DNA of 64,000 nt, taken from the NCBI GenBank assembly GCA_012934845.2, contig WNNJ02003564.1, positions 1 through 64,000 on the forward strand. The letters are read 5' to 3'. Both the position numbers and the translations under genes were made by a program. Shown here one piece after another: positions 46,895 through 60,060 of this stretch. The DNA comes from Pomphorhynchus laevis. Taxonomy: Eukaryota > Acanthocephala > Palaeacanthocephala > Echinorhynchida > Pomphorhynchidae. A model generated the notes under the pieces. That model did no database searches. It was not told the origin of the DNA and saw only the letters and a program-made list of their open reading frames with translations. Numbering within the stretch: the first letter of the stretch is position 1; the number at the start of each line of letters is the position of its first letter.

Positions 46895-47380
46895 GAAGTT
46901 TTTAGAAGTCGAGTGATCATTAGTCAACATTAAAAGGACCAACACGTAAAACGTAGGTATTGGTTCAGTAGCTGATAATGATAACCAATACTGAAATATA
47001 GCGTACTGCTCTTGGATAGGATTAAAGCAATATGCATTGTCATCAAAAATTTCAATTTTCACAATATCTGCTCAATTATATTATCTTAAAATTATGTAGG
47101 TTTTGAAATTGAAGGTATAACTTTCCTTTTTGCGAAGCTGATGTAATTTGAAATAAGAAAGAATTCAATAAAATTTGCAAAATATAAAAGAAGAGTCTTT
47201 CATTTAATCAATAAAGCAGACGAGTGGAGTGATCGTCAAACACCGTTAAAAGGACCCAAACATAGGTATTTGATCAGTAGCTGATGAGGTCCACTAATAC
47301 TAAAATGTAGTGTACTGATATTGGTTTATAGATATGATTAAAGTAGCGTGCAGTGTCATAAAAAATTTTAACTTTAACAA
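46895..47380 (+). repeat. dispersed repeat family D, two tandem partial copies
   Basis: Two head-to-tail copies of the minus-strand version of 18425-18790. GTCGAGTGATCATTAG...AACGTAGGTATTGGTTCAGTAGC is at 46906, and GACGAGTGGAGTGATCG...ATAGGTATTTGATCAGTAGCTGATGAGG is at 47220. They are about 310 bases apart. Tandem arrangement resembles hammerhead-bearing retroelements. Confidence 0.7.
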
Positions 47381-48513
47381 TGACTGCACAATTAAATTGA
47401 CTTAAAATGAGGAAGCAAAATTAAAATCAGAAATAAACAATGTAAGCAAGACTGTTAATTTAAAAAGTTTAAAAGTTTAAAAAAAATAAAAGGCTTAAAC
47501 AGTGACAATAATAAATTTGTTTTATTATTTAATTTATTTAATTATTTAATTATTAAATAATTAAAATAATTAAATAATTTAAATAATTAAAATGAAAATA
47601 AAATGAAATAAATATTTTTTATGGAACATTTAAAAGAATCAAAAATAAAATAAATATTTAAGTAATATTAATATTAATATTACAAAAAATAAAATAAATA
47701 GAGGAATTTTTAAGTTACTTTAAATATTGATTGCAAATATGATATTCAAAATTTAAGATTCTAATAGAATTTAAGATTATATTATCTAAAACTACATTTT
47801 AACAATGAATTATTTTTAAATAATATATTTGAACATTGTCCAAAAGAGTAAATTTGTAAAATAGAATTAGAACAAATTTAATAATATGTAATTTTTTGTT
47901 TGTTAATGAATTTTTGTCAATTCATTTTTGCTAATTATCCCTCTTAATAATATGATTCGGGTTTTAAAAATAGCCAAAAATTCACGAAAGTTTATTATAA
48001 GCATTTGGAATAATATCAATAAATTAAAATTGATTAATCTTTAAATTAATAAATTAACGAATTAATTTGTTGCATTTCAGTGTTTAAAGTTTGACGTTCG
48101 TCATCAACAAGCATTAATTAGTTTAATGTTACTTTGTCGTTTTCATGTTTTTTCTCAAGCACATTTTCTTCTGAGATCAATTTTCTCTAAAAGACTTCTA
48201 ATTTTCATTTATTATTTTTCTTGTAAAATGTGCAGGATACCAGTGCAAACTGGTGCGAACGCAATCTCAATTTAGTTCAATGTTCCCTTCTTTAAAAATT
48301 TTAAAGATTACTTCCATCAGTAGAACTTTAAAGAGTATAGTACAAGGGAATTGATTTTCGCTAAAAAGCTGTTAGCTAACTTAACTTAAATAATAATTTA
48401 CTGAAAATGCAATTTTTAAAAGCGCTATAGATGTTGTTCTCTTTTTGTCGATAATGTGTTTTAGATTTACCCAGCTTTCATTGTATAACAAATTGTTAAT
48501 CTTTGTTAAAGAC
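47381..48513. other. AT-rich stretch with one weak exon candidate
   Basis: After acceptor TTTTTCTTGTAAAATGTGCAG, a frame of 38 codons is open (48238-48354, YQCKLVRTQSQFSSMF-like). It may be an exon of the gene ending at 48796 or chance. Otherwise featureless. Confidence 0.3.
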
Positions 48514-48796
48514 TAAAAAAGCCTGGTCGATGGTCAATCCCATCACTTCTCAAGTCGATAATACTGGTGGATACATGACACCTGATTCCATTGATAGCGA
48601 TTTCGAATCCTTTGGTGACGAAGCTGATTCAAGAACGTCAATTAGCTCACTCTCATCATTCAAAAATCGACGTAAATCGCTGTTGAAATGTCATAATCGC
48701 AGGATCAAAATGGATATTGCAAAACACAATAATAAACCCGAGAAAAATAATTACCACTCAATATTGAAGCGTAAGAGTATAATATATCGTCGATAA
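48514..48796 (+). CDS. 3'-terminal exon of an unrecognised host gene
   Basis: About 93 codons of clearly coding composition end at TAA 48794-48796. It begins TKKAWSMVNPITSQVDN, is Ser/Asp/Glu-rich in the middle (TPDSIDSDFESFGDEAD, SISSLSSF), then turns strongly basic (KNRRKSLLKCHNRRIKMD, KRKSIIYRR). The pattern suggests a phosphorylatable cytoplasmic or nuclear tail. The exon start is uncertain: a stop at 48497 bounds it, and AAAG at 48513 is a usable acceptor. I do not recognise the protein. Candidate upstream exons (38362-38425, 48238-48354) are weak, and the rest of the gene is not visible. Confidence 0.55.
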
Positions 48797-49970
48797 AATA
48801 ATAAGTATATAATATATAATGATAAGATTAAAATTTATTTTTATAATCTATTAATAATCTATGAATTTTTAAATCGTGTATTAATTATCTATTAATTATT
48901 AATTAAATATTATAATAGAACAAATAATAAACTTCGAACATACTTTTTACAAACATCTGATTTCGATAATTCAGATAATCTCTATATAGCAATATATAAA
49001 TTCTAATTTTTATTCAGATGAATAATTTTTAAAAATTATTCCAAATTACCAAATTGAAATTAATAATTGGATAAAAATTCAATTATTTTTATTTTTGAAT
49101 AAAAATAGAAAATTAAAAATTAGAAAATAAATGCAATATACTGTCTAATGAACATATGCATTGTGACCCTTAGAGACGTCACATCACCAGGTCAACAATG
49201 AATGTAGTTTAATGAAGACCTATGAGAGTAAAGTATTTTTCTGTACATAAGAAAATTCATAAAGAATTTTGATACTTAAATACTCATCATTAGAAAATTA
49301 AAATATCACATAAAACCTATACAGAAGATATTCAATATTTAATGTTGTAATATTTTAATGTTGAATAAATTAAATTGACGAATATTGAATAATTTAAAAC
49401 ATATGCAAACAATATTTTGATACGTCAGATAAGTTTTTGAAGTTTTAACAAAAAATAATATCATTTCTTTTTCTTGTAATAAGTAGTCCATATCCTAGCG
49501 TTGATATGCATGCATATTACATGGAGATAATTAGCAAAATCTTGTTTATTTAAACTCAAATTTCATAAAATCAAATAATTACAGATTTATTGTAATACAG
49601 ATTTATTGTAAATAAGAAATTGCTTAAACAATTATAGCAACTCATTTAATAGTTTTGTCGTTCAGAGGTGTTGTCTTGCTATGATTTCGATAAGTACTTT
49701 CAACACAACTTTTATTTATTTAGTAGTGGAAAATATACTATTATATATAATATATAATAGATATTAAATAATATTTATTATATATTATGGTAACAACAAA
49801 TAAATATTAAAAATATAAAAAAGTTATTTGATCAATGATCATTTATTTAAACAACTGATTGTGTTTATCTTGATGATCTAGATACCTCTTGAATTAGTCC
49901 CAGTTATCAAATTATCAAATTAGCAATAACACCACGTTAAATATATCATTTTCTTTATTGTTTTCTCGTG
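48797..49970. other. AT-rich stretch
   Basis: No feature recognised. The 3' UTR of the preceding exon presumably lies in the first few hundred bases (several AATAATAA but no clean AATAAA nearby). Confidence 0.45.
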
Positions 49971-49971
49971 T

Positions 49972-50225
49972 AGGGACGGAGTCCCCTCCTTTTGAAAATT
50001 GTCTCTATTTGGTGCTATCCATGGCGTCTTTGGCTACCAGACTAACACTCATCAGTTACCGAGGACGACGTAGTCCTGACGTTTAGAGCATTGAGTTTTA
50101 TGTGACGAACTTAATAGTTTGATGTGACGGCCTTGTTTTACGTTTGGCTTGCCACGAAGTTTATCGCCATCCCTCATCCGTTCTCAGCAGGGGCTAGGGA
50201 CCGGCAATGTCGGAGTTTACAAATA
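49972..50225 (+). repeat. SINE-like repeat S, better-preserved copy
   Basis: A GC-richer block beginning GGGACGGAGTCCCCTCC. It contains GAGGACGACGTAGTCCTGACG and GGCTTGCCACGAAGTTTATC and ends GGACCGGCAATGTCGGAGTTTA. It matches the diverged copy at 32120-32335 over its second half. No coding frame. Confidence 0.5.
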
Positions 50226-53200
50226 TATCATCTAATTCATACATTTTACAAATTAATAATAAATCTATACATTTAGGTTTATAGGATATACCCTTAATAT
50301 ATCACCTGAACGATTATGTTGTGGTCAAGCCAGCCAAGCTTATATTAGGAATATTTGTGCTTCGAAGAAGTATAAATAGACATCCAATATATCAACTGAA
50401 CGTTTATATAATAATCAAGATAAATACACTAAACAACTTAAATTTCCTTAATCACCTCAACGACTGATGCCTGTTTACAAATTTAGAAAAGTTTTTTATG
50501 CAAAATTATAAACCTGATGTAAAGCTTTCAGAAAATTCAAATTTCATCTTAAATGTTATTATCCATTAACCTGTGATTTTTTCACCACTGTTTATTAATA
50601 TCTGCATTTAATAAGTATACAATTTGTCTCGGGTTTATAGTATATCAGGTAAACGTTCTACTTTTATTACGAATAAAGGTAAAACTTTTATTCATCTACC
50701 ATTTAATCGAATTTTAGTGTTTTCCTGTCTTTAAAGAGTCACGCCGAATCATGAACTGCTTGCAAATTATTTATACACCGAATTTAAGTGGTTATTGTTT
50801 TCTGTATGCCGTATTTTGTTTCAATTTATTTGATTATTTAGTTGATTCTTACAAAAATATTTAAATGTATCAACTTATATATAAAGGCACACGCCAATAT
50901 GCGCGGCATTAATTTTGTTTTAGGAGATGGATGGACACGCATCCAATATAAATTAAGTATTTTTTGCTGAAATGGCGAAAATCTTTTTTATTGTCTTCCT
51001 TTTTACCAAAAAGTTTAATAGAACAAACAATTGTATAATTGTATGTTAATAATTTGCCTTAATTTGATGATATGATATCGCTTTGAGAATAAATTTTATT
51101 AATATTTTTAATTTTATTATCTAAGACAGTTTGTCGAAAAATAATTAAAATAAAATTGATATACCACTTTTCTATTGAATCAATTATATCACTGATATGT
51201 CAATTCTAAATATTTGCTTGACTGTAAGTGATAAATCAATAGTCAATGGCAAATATAAAATAATAAATTTTTTTGTTTAAACACATATACGGATATATTA
51301 TATAAGTTATAATATGTTATTATTATATTGTTAATATATTATTATAAGTTATAATATATTATATAAGTTATATATGCATAACTTATTTAAGTGGTTACTT
51401 CTTTTTATTAGTATCCGTTTGTAGCAAAATCGTTTTGGTGTTTTGTGTGTATATAGGACATAATTTAAATTAATCAACTAAACTGTTGATTTTTGGAACA
51501 TTACGAGTGTAATTGCATTCATTTTTTATTCCTCTGTAATTCTCAAATCTGATTGTTTTTTAAAGAAAAATTCCCTTATTTTGCAATGATAACAATCAAG
51601 CAGCAAGAAACTAATCTTGACTTTCACTTATCTCTAATTTACTAAGAGTAAAGGTGAACATAATTTCTTATTTGTTCTAATACTGAATTCCTAACTGATC
51701 ATAAGCATCTGTACGTTTATCAGATTTCCTTGAAACATCTTCAAACAGTCGTCAAGAAAGGAATATATTATACATGTCAGTCGTCTTGGCAGGTAGATAG
51801 TAGAAACTATTCGGGATCTTAGCATAATATTTCGAGGAGAAAGATATGCAAAGATAACAGCAATACAATTTTCAAAAGATATTTCAGACATTTCCTTAGA
51901 TACAATTGGTATAAGTAATTTCGTTTATAAACAACAAGAAATGTACTTTTTCCTCTCAGCTTTAATTTTTATTTTCATTAGATGAAAATTCCCAGAGATG
52001 AATTTTCAAACATTCAACTTTATTTAAGCATTTGGATGTGCATTTAATTATAACAATTTATTGCTTGTTGTCTTCTAAGCCCCTTACTTCTTCACAATAT
52101 TATTTAACAGCTTGCTATGTTCCCGGAATTTGAGACATTAAATAAAAGTAAGAATGCTTATAATGCTTATATTTTTATACATCAATCATACATACAATAT
52201 TATTAATTATAATGTAAACTGAAAGCGATTTTTAGCGATGGGAATCTGATAAGTCCATATTTTATTTGCTTCGTAAAGTGACAATCGATGCTTTTTAATA
52301 GTATTTTACTAATTCATAATTAGCCCACACTATAGCAACGATAGGAAATTTTATTGTCCAAAGAGCAAATAGAATTAGAAAAAAATAAATTAATAAAATA
52401 ACTTAAATTTTTCCAATTAAAGAAATTATAAAATCATAATATGAGATAAAATCGCTAGCGGCAATTAAATCTGCGAATCGTTTACGTTGAAATATAGCAT
52501 CTATCGCAGTAAGTGAAGTAAGAAAAGTGTACTGAATTGAATTTCCAAAATACGATAGAAACTATCCTTAATAAAATTAACATTTTGAAAACAAAATTAA
52601 TTCATCCGCTTCAGGAATTATATCACCTCTAATAATTAGACTGGTTTTGTCATGTTTGGAACGCTGTTAATTTGCCGGCAATTGAAACCATACCAAGCAA
52701 CTTCACGTGTGTCTTTTGTCGGGCATAAATCAATTGTAGTTAACCCATGTGTATATATTATTACACTCAAACATGGCTTGAGATAACGAGCTTCGCTTGT
52801 GACTCTGCCATTGTGCACTACCTATAATTCGAATTGTTCAGCTCTAGATCAGCCTAATACATCCGCTTAAATAAAATTTAATGTAATATTAATTTATAAT
52901 CTAAATTTAATTTATTTAAATTTAACTCTAATTTCCGCAAATTTTTGTCTGTAATATATAGAAAGACTACTCTTTAAATTGAGTACATTATAATTTATCT
53001 TAAATTATTTCCGTTACATTTTAATAATCGTTTTTGCAACTGGACTTTTGAATTAATTCTCTGAATTCTTATCACTATCCTTTTATATTAAGCTCTAAGA
53101 TGTGACTGCAATGGTTTATGCTGAAAAAATAATGTAGGATTATGCTTGCTATTAATCAAAGTTGCATGATAATTGCAAGGAAGTACATTAAAAGCATTTA

Positions 53201-53690
53201 AAATGTAAAAGAAAAAAAGTAAAAATCGTGTTATTTCAGTTTAAATGATATTCCCTGTAAGACATTTGCCGATAGTATCTAAAAATTGTATACTTTATGA
53301 ATCTTGACACCTAGTAACAAAGTTATGGTGAAAAATACAAGTCATGACAACTAAATACATGCTTCATCAAAATTTAAGCGATATTCTCAAAAGCATTTGA
53401 GAGATAATTCAAAAATAATAATCTAGAAATAATCTAGATTTAATAAAATTTTACTTTTGTAATTTAATGCAAATTGTGATAAATTAAATTACTGTTCTCT
53501 AGTTATAAATATAAAATGTAAATTATTTGCGTGATTTTCACTATTTATTTTTGTGAAATGATACGCTCTTACGATGCTTTACTTATATGAATCAAATAAC
53601 AGAGCGATGAAATGCATTACATTATATCCAATAAAGATAATCAATAACAATTAATTATTGTTAATAGATGCCTCCAATTGTCATTAGATT
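50226..53690. other. long AT-rich region with ambiguous open patches
   Basis: No gene supported. At 51664-51890 both strands are open and GC rises: the plus frame contains YQISLKHLQTVVKKG before a GTAGAT donor-like site, and the minus frame has 66 codons from 51891. At 52636-52818 a minus frame of 60 codons (VAWYGFNCRQINSVPN) is also exon-like. None has recognised homology. Confidence 0.35.
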
Positions 53691-55345
53691 GTAAAAAAAG
53701 GCAAAGAGACATAACCATTTATTTCACAATTTTGATCTAATATTTCGGTGGCATTGGGCACACCATTATCAAGGATTATTCCATCTGAAAATAAATAGCA
53801 ATTATTATAAATTGAACAAAAATAGTCAACAGTAAACAGTGTCTATTTAATTATTTTGTGGTAGTAAAAATTGTCCAGCTATCGAGGATTTTATTTCATA
53901 GAAAGGTCTGCTTTATTTCCCGAAATGTTTTTAACGTCATTGAGGCTAATGTAAATTGCTTCCATTATTTTTTTACATGTATTTGCCTCAACTTTTAAAA
54001 TTATTATGGGAGATACATCCAGAATATGATTGTATTTTATCACATTTTGTGACACTGCACAGCAGTTTAATTTAGATTTGTTTAATGTAGCATTCCTAAT
54101 CGCTGTTTTGTGTTTTTTCTCTTATATCCAATGATCTTCCCGTTTGTCCTACATAATGTAGTGATCAAGTTTCACATTTGAATGCATAGGTGTCTCCTAG
54201 CCAATTTGTTTAGGCTTAATCTTAAATAAATTCGCTAACTTTGGCTGTGCTCTAGTAAACGGGGAGAAGTCTTTTTTCTTCCTTTAAATCTCGAATAAAT
54301 TTCTGTTTGAGTATGGCATTAGCTGTTTCATTTATATATGCAATCTCTACATATTTTTATTATTACTCTGGTTTAATATTGGAAGAAATTCGTTTGGCTC
54401 TCGACATAAGGAGAAGTGGATAATTAGCATTTATTAATATTGAATTGATGGTCCTTATCTTAATTACAAGTAGATTTTTATTAGAGCAAATATTAAAAGC
54501 TCTGAGGTAATATGACCTTGCTAATGAAATTCTCAACGCAAACGGGATAGCAGTTTTCTAATTAGGTAGAAATTTTGGTACATCTTTGCGATAAACTATA
54601 ATTATCAGCTTATTGTTGTTTCTAATAATTTTCACATCCAGAAGATTGATTTCATTTTTATTTTCTAGATGAACAGTCCATTTAATCTATCGTTGACTTA
54701 TCTTTACTATTTAATGTCTCATCCGTGTCTTCCCATTTTTGTAGAATTATTTCAGCCAATATTGGGCCGGGAGGGGGATCCCATAGCCCCTCCATCAGTA
54801 TAAAGATAAATTTTATTATTGAATAGGAAATGACTATTTTTCCTACAAAATGATAACAAAGATTGTCACTCAGGTTTAGTCAGATTCTATGAATTCTGAC
54901 TCTTCGACAATAGTGTGCTAGCAAGATATAAAGTATCATCATGATGAACATTAGTGAAAGGGACGATATATCAGCAGTTGCTAATTTGCACTTACGATTC
55001 ACCTGTATTATTTTATGTGCAAAATCATATCCATTATCATTAGAATAGATTCGATTAGCTTGTTGTTAAAGCTGCCATAGCATGCAATAGCAGGTCGGAC
55101 ATATATCTCCTCTTTATAAATTTTGGGTAAGAGGGACATTAAAAACTGGTTTAGCTGTATTTGAATGGAGATTAATATATTAGTTATTAATAGTTATTGT
55201 ATTTATTGTATTAATATATTAGTTATTATTTTATGACTTTCTTAGTAAAAAAACTTCTTTAGTTATTATAAACCTTAATAATGGTGTGACTACGTGCCAC
55301 CGAAATATTGGATCTAAATTGTGAAATAAATAATTGTCTCTTATC
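53690..55345 (-). mobile_element. Penelope-like element with GIY-YIG and RT remnants, inverted ends
   Basis: On the minus strand the GIY-YIG endonuclease signature HYVGQTGRSLDIR is recognisable near 54145. Reverse-transcriptase remnants lie around 54940 (DDTLYLAS) and 54770 (a GAMGSP-like turn). Frames are broken in several places. The ends are inverted repeats: ATTTCACAATTTTGATC...ATTTCGGTGGCA...CACACCATTA (53718-53775), mirrored by TAATGGTGTG...TGCCACCGAAATATTGGATC (55278-55335). The CACCGAAATATTGG end is typical of the 3' region of this element class. Confidence 0.7.
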
Positions 55346-55467
55346 CGGGTTTGCAATCTAAGTTAATTATTGATTAATTATTATCATATAATTAATAAAG
55401 TTTTATTATGATTAATTATAATTTTTATAATTATTAATCAATTTTAATTGATTAATGATGATCTCAA

Positions 55468-55580
55468 TTCTTATTAGAGGTCATCCTGATGACCTCTAAT
55501 AAGAATACCCGATGACCTCTAATTCTTATTCTGATACAACGTCTGTTATTTATTAATTAATTCATAAAAATGACGTTTAT
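55468..55580 (+). mobile_element. Penelope-like element tail fragment
   Basis: CTGATGACCTCTAAT is present twice, followed by ATTCTGATACAACGTCTGTT as at 21669 and 21915. Bases 55468-55507 form a perfect inverted repeat, ATTCTTATTAGAGGTCAT with its complement. Confidence 0.65.
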
Positions 55581-57815
55581 TTTAAATTTCATTTTTTTAT
55601 TTTAATTTGATTTAAATTATAGAAAATCTAAAAACAATTATTAATTTTAGCATTCTATTATTACTTTTTAAATTTGCATTATTATGTTTTGTTTAGTTTA
55701 TAATTATATTAAATACGTAAACTCTGTTATCTGATTTGATTAATTACTCAAAAAATTTAGAAATTTGAAACCCCCTATTTATACACTGCCGCGGAAGGAA
55801 AGCTCCTCAACTATATGAAATATAGTTGAGGAGCTTTACTCCTCAACTATATAGTATACAATATATTGTATACTATATACATATAGTATACTATATGAAA
55901 GCTTATCATATTTATTCTACTATTTATTCTACTATAGGAAAGTTCAGCGAATATTTCTTGTCTCGATAAACAACAAGTGCTAACCTTAAAAGGGCTTCAT
56001 TTCAATTTAATTTTGACAAATTAAATTGATTAATTAAATAAATTAATTAAATTAAATAAATTTATTTAATTAATTAATTAAATTTAATTAATTTTTTTAA
56101 TTAATTAATTAAATTAATTTTTAAATTACTTTGAATTAATTTATATTTGATTTAATTCTTCACGTCAAGAAGAATTAAATCAAATTAAAAGATTTGATTT
56201 AGTACATTTTTATTTAATTTAAAAATATTACGTCGAGTTGATTCAATTCTACTTGACCTGAATAATGCTAAATTGTTATTTATGGATTTAAAACTTTAAA
56301 ACAAATAGAATGTACTTGATATCCTATTAAAAGTAAATTTTACTAATTTAATATTTACATTTTATAAAAAAATTATATTTTATAAAAATTTATATTATAT
56401 TTAATAATATTTAATTATAACAAATATATTTAATTACATATTTAGCAATAATATTTAATTATAACAACTGCAATTTCTAAGCCATAATTCAACATTTTAA
56501 TGAGCCGGGTTGATCAAATTTGCTAATGTTATTTCATTTCGAAATCGATTTGTGTAGATAATCTAATTTTTATCCTTTCTTTGTTTCAATTTATTTTATT
56601 CTAAATAAATGTAAGAATATTAGCGTTGCCCAAGTTGAACAAATACATCAATAGAAAATATTGATTTATATGCTTTATATAATGGTTGAAAATCAGTAAA
56701 TTCAAGCCTTTTTTGGATACTTTTTAAAAAGAAAGTAATTTCAGAAGAAATGACAGCTATAAAATATACTTTATTCAATAGTTATGGTTAGTAATAGTGA
56801 ATTTTATATTTCTAAAATTTGAAAGTATTAGATTCTACTTCGTCCAAAAATATTGCATTCAAACAACATGAATATCTTTGAAGTTGATTACGTTGATGAT
56901 TTAGAGGTAGCTGACTATGATAGATCAGATCAACTAACTGAGTCTACGTATTTTATACAAATTATAAATTAAAAGTTAAAGATAAATAATTATAAATAAA
57001 AAATAATTGTCTGAGAAGTTACTTTTTAATGCCAACTGCAGGCTTTCGGCTTGGGGCTGAAAGCAAAATATACAGTATTTGCATAATGGACAACAAAATT
57101 GTTCGCAACTTGCAGCTGAAATTATACTTGTAGGCTACTTATCTTTAACTTGGAGATTTGCTATTTTGACCGTTTGATAGCATCAGATTGCATGTTAATA
57201 TTGAGAGATTATAGTTTGATCTACATGTAGTTAATCGATTTTACGAAGAGGACTTGTAGAAAGAATTGAACAAGAGAATACATGCGAGATAGGTGAACAT
57301 TGTAGTCTACTGAATTTGCATTTAACTTTATGGTAGGTAATATGGATAGTGCACAGCTTGTCGTGATAACCGTAAAGGTAGGCATTGACGATGATAGGTC
57401 TTTTGATGGCTTGAGGTAGCTATCACAGAGGTTGTTGGTGATTTAAAAATCAACTGCATTTATCCTTTGTATTTAAGAAAGTGCTGCTGTAAGGCCGGTG
57501 ATTCGAATTTGCAAATACATTGTTGGTATTCAATTGATAGAGGTTGGATGGACTTTAGCGAAGAAAGTTGAGTAGAGTGAATTTTCGGTAACAAGCCGAG
57601 TACCTTTTGACGAAACTCAATATACAGGATCGGGTTGTTTGAAGTCGTAAATCGAAAAGTCGGATCCGATGAGGGCATAATAAGTGTATAAGATTTACAA
57701 TATATAAGATTACATAATTATATAAGATTGCATAATCTTGCATAATTATATAACATAATTATATAAGATTTTATATAATTTATATCAAGATAAAATTTAA
57801 AATTGAAATTTAAAA
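55581..57815. other. AT-rich region, unassigned
   Basis: AATTAATTAA-rich around 56020-56150. From about 56850 to 57680 GC rises and a minus frame at 57678-57460 (72 codons) is open, with no recognised domain. It could be part of a degraded element; no claim is made. Confidence 0.35.
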
Positions 57816-58690
57816 AACCAATTCCTCGACCCAACATAGCAGCTGGCTAAATATACCAAAAATATAACACCAACCGTTATATTTTATCAGATCAGCTAAC
57901 TGAGTCTACGTATTTTATATTGTTTATAAACTAAAAATAATACTGAATAAAATTTAAATAATAAATAAATCAACAAGTAAATAATTATAAATAATAAACA
58001 ATTATTATATAAGATATTTATATAATTTATATCAAGTTAATATTTAGAACAAAAGTAAATTTTATGAATTGATTAATAAATAACAGACGTTGAATTTGAA
58101 TAAGGATTAGAAATTATCAAGGGGAATTGCAATGCTGTCAGGTTTCGGCCTCTAATTCTTCGACCCGACATAGCAGCTGGCTAAATATACGCAAATGACG
58201 CATTTCCTCGGATAAAATTTGACTATTTAGTGTAATATTAATAATACATTATAAATAATTACAAATAATTGATTATGTAAGATTTTTTAAAATTTATATA
58301 AAGTTAATTTTTTATTAAAATTAAAAATAAGTCGGCTTTTATGAATTGACTAATACATAATAGACGATGTATCATAATAAAGATTAGAGGTCATCAGGAG
58401 GAACTGCTATGCTATCAATTAGATAAAATTGGATATTTTATAGATTAAAAAAATTTGGTAGGAATAAATAACCTGAACCCATAAGATTTTATACAACATT
58501 ATAAATAATTATAAATAATTAATTATTGATTTTTTAAAATTTATATAAAGTTAATAAGTCGACTTTTATGACTAATTCATAACAGACGATGTAATAAACA
58601 CTAGAGGTCATCATGAGTAACTGCTTTGTTATCAGGTTTCGGCCCCTACTCCTAGATCCAAAATATCGGCTGATGTTCAATCAAATGATT
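57815..58690 (-). mobile_element. cluster of Penelope-like element tails
   Basis: Four truncated copies lie in series on the minus strand, around 57820-57905, 58060-58230, 58330-58430 and 58560-58690. Shared parts are AACAGACG(A/T)TG, AGGTCATCA-GAG, GTTTCGGCC and GACATAGCAGCTGG. They correspond to the tail at 21600-21750 and have no RT left. Confidence 0.7.
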
Positions 58691-58964
58691 GATTTGAATA
58701 CTTTGTTCAACTGGTGTCTGCCCAAATCATCCATATTATAATTCGAATTGAAAAAATCATATTGCGTCTTAGAAGTGTAATGGATTAACAGCCTCGAGAA
58801 ATTAATCCTGATGAGGTAATCAGAATGCCACTTTATATTTCCCCATGTATATGAGGAAATAAAAAGTTTATATAAACTTTTTACTTCTTCACTATGAAGC
58901 TTATAGCATTTGGTTTAGAACCACCACTTATAACTATTTTAAAACTATAAACAGATTCAATAAC

Positions 58965-59020
58965 TGATTTACTTCGTCAAAGTAAACAGGGGCTTTACCT
59001 AGCCCCTGTTTTTCTTGCAT
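58965..59020. repeat. small inverted repeat
   Basis: AACAGGGGCT and AGCCCCTGTT around TTACCT, followed by TTTTTC. It looks like a hairpin. No gene abuts it, so a terminator reading is not justified. Confidence 0.6.
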
Positions 59021-59169
59021 TTTCGAGAATCGTAGCGAGGTCTCTTGTTGATGATTCTATAATTATCTCTCTCAGTCTAGTTTCTTCCACATTATTTTCA
59101 TTTTTTATTTTTTAATGTCTTTTTGTTGACTCTCTAATTCGTCACCGGTGACGCATTCATTACAGGTGC

Positions 59170-60060
59170 ACAAATCCTAACTGATTTGCGATATTCCATG
59201 CAGCTTTGTTTTGATGGGTTCCCGATTACCAAACTTCCAAAGCGATTTGAAAGGAAAACGATTCTCTCTGACTCGATGTCACCTACAACATCTCAAGGCA
59301 ATACAACATCACAAGGCAATACAAGGCAATACATGAGATGCTTGTCACCAAGCATCTCAGTCAATACATCGTTGAACAGTTTTGAGTGTGTGGAATCGAA
59401 CGATTCGTCTTTCGTGTCACAAGTTCGTTTGATGTAACACAATTTTGATTGAACCTCTTTTGTTAGGAGGGTATAGCCTGCGAATGCCTCTTGACGACTG
59501 ACTTCTCGAAGTTTCGCCAACTGATTCTTCCATTTTTTAACTGCTTCTGAACATTTGACATGTACGAACTCTGAGTTCAAAATGAAACTGTCAATATATA
59601 TAACACCATCTCTCTTTATTTGAACTCATTCTTGCGTGAAAACATCTGTAGTCTTTTCAAGAAGATTAAAGCTAGTAAGTATTGTGCCTTTCTAGGGGTT
59701 GACGAAATATTCATAAGAAGGCCCGCATTTTTGGAGTACAATGCAAATATTCTCAAGTTCCACAATCTTACCCACGATTGACGCTAAGGCATTCTTATCG
59801 TCAATCAGGAGAATATAAGATTCTGTTGAATTTTCAAACGCTTATCGCATTGTATGAATTGCAACTTCTGTTATAAAGCGTTGACCCGCGCTGAAAGTTG
59901 CGGCAAACCAGGTGATGCATTTGGGCACATGCTTGAGTATTAATCGCCCTTTTGCTGCTAGGGAATGTCATTAATGTCCTGGTAAAATGTAGTGTCCGTC
60001 GGCAGAAGCAGCTCTCTTAACTATCACCATGTAGAAGTGTAACAGACAGTTTCGTTCTCC
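59170..60060 (-). mobile_element. fossil reverse-transcribing element, partial copy 1
   Basis: Minus-strand fragments resemble the middle of a reverse-transcriptase protein widespread in invertebrate genomes, including a helical region (KKWKNQLAKLREVSRQEA) that follows the RT palm in that family. Classification is uncertain. The copy is old and heavily broken. It overlaps in content with the copy at 60760-63610, so two insertions or a duplication are present. Confidence 0.5.

Noticed and set aside
58965-59020. Intrinsic terminator-like hairpin plus T run
   Set aside because: Eukaryotic context, and no gene ends there.
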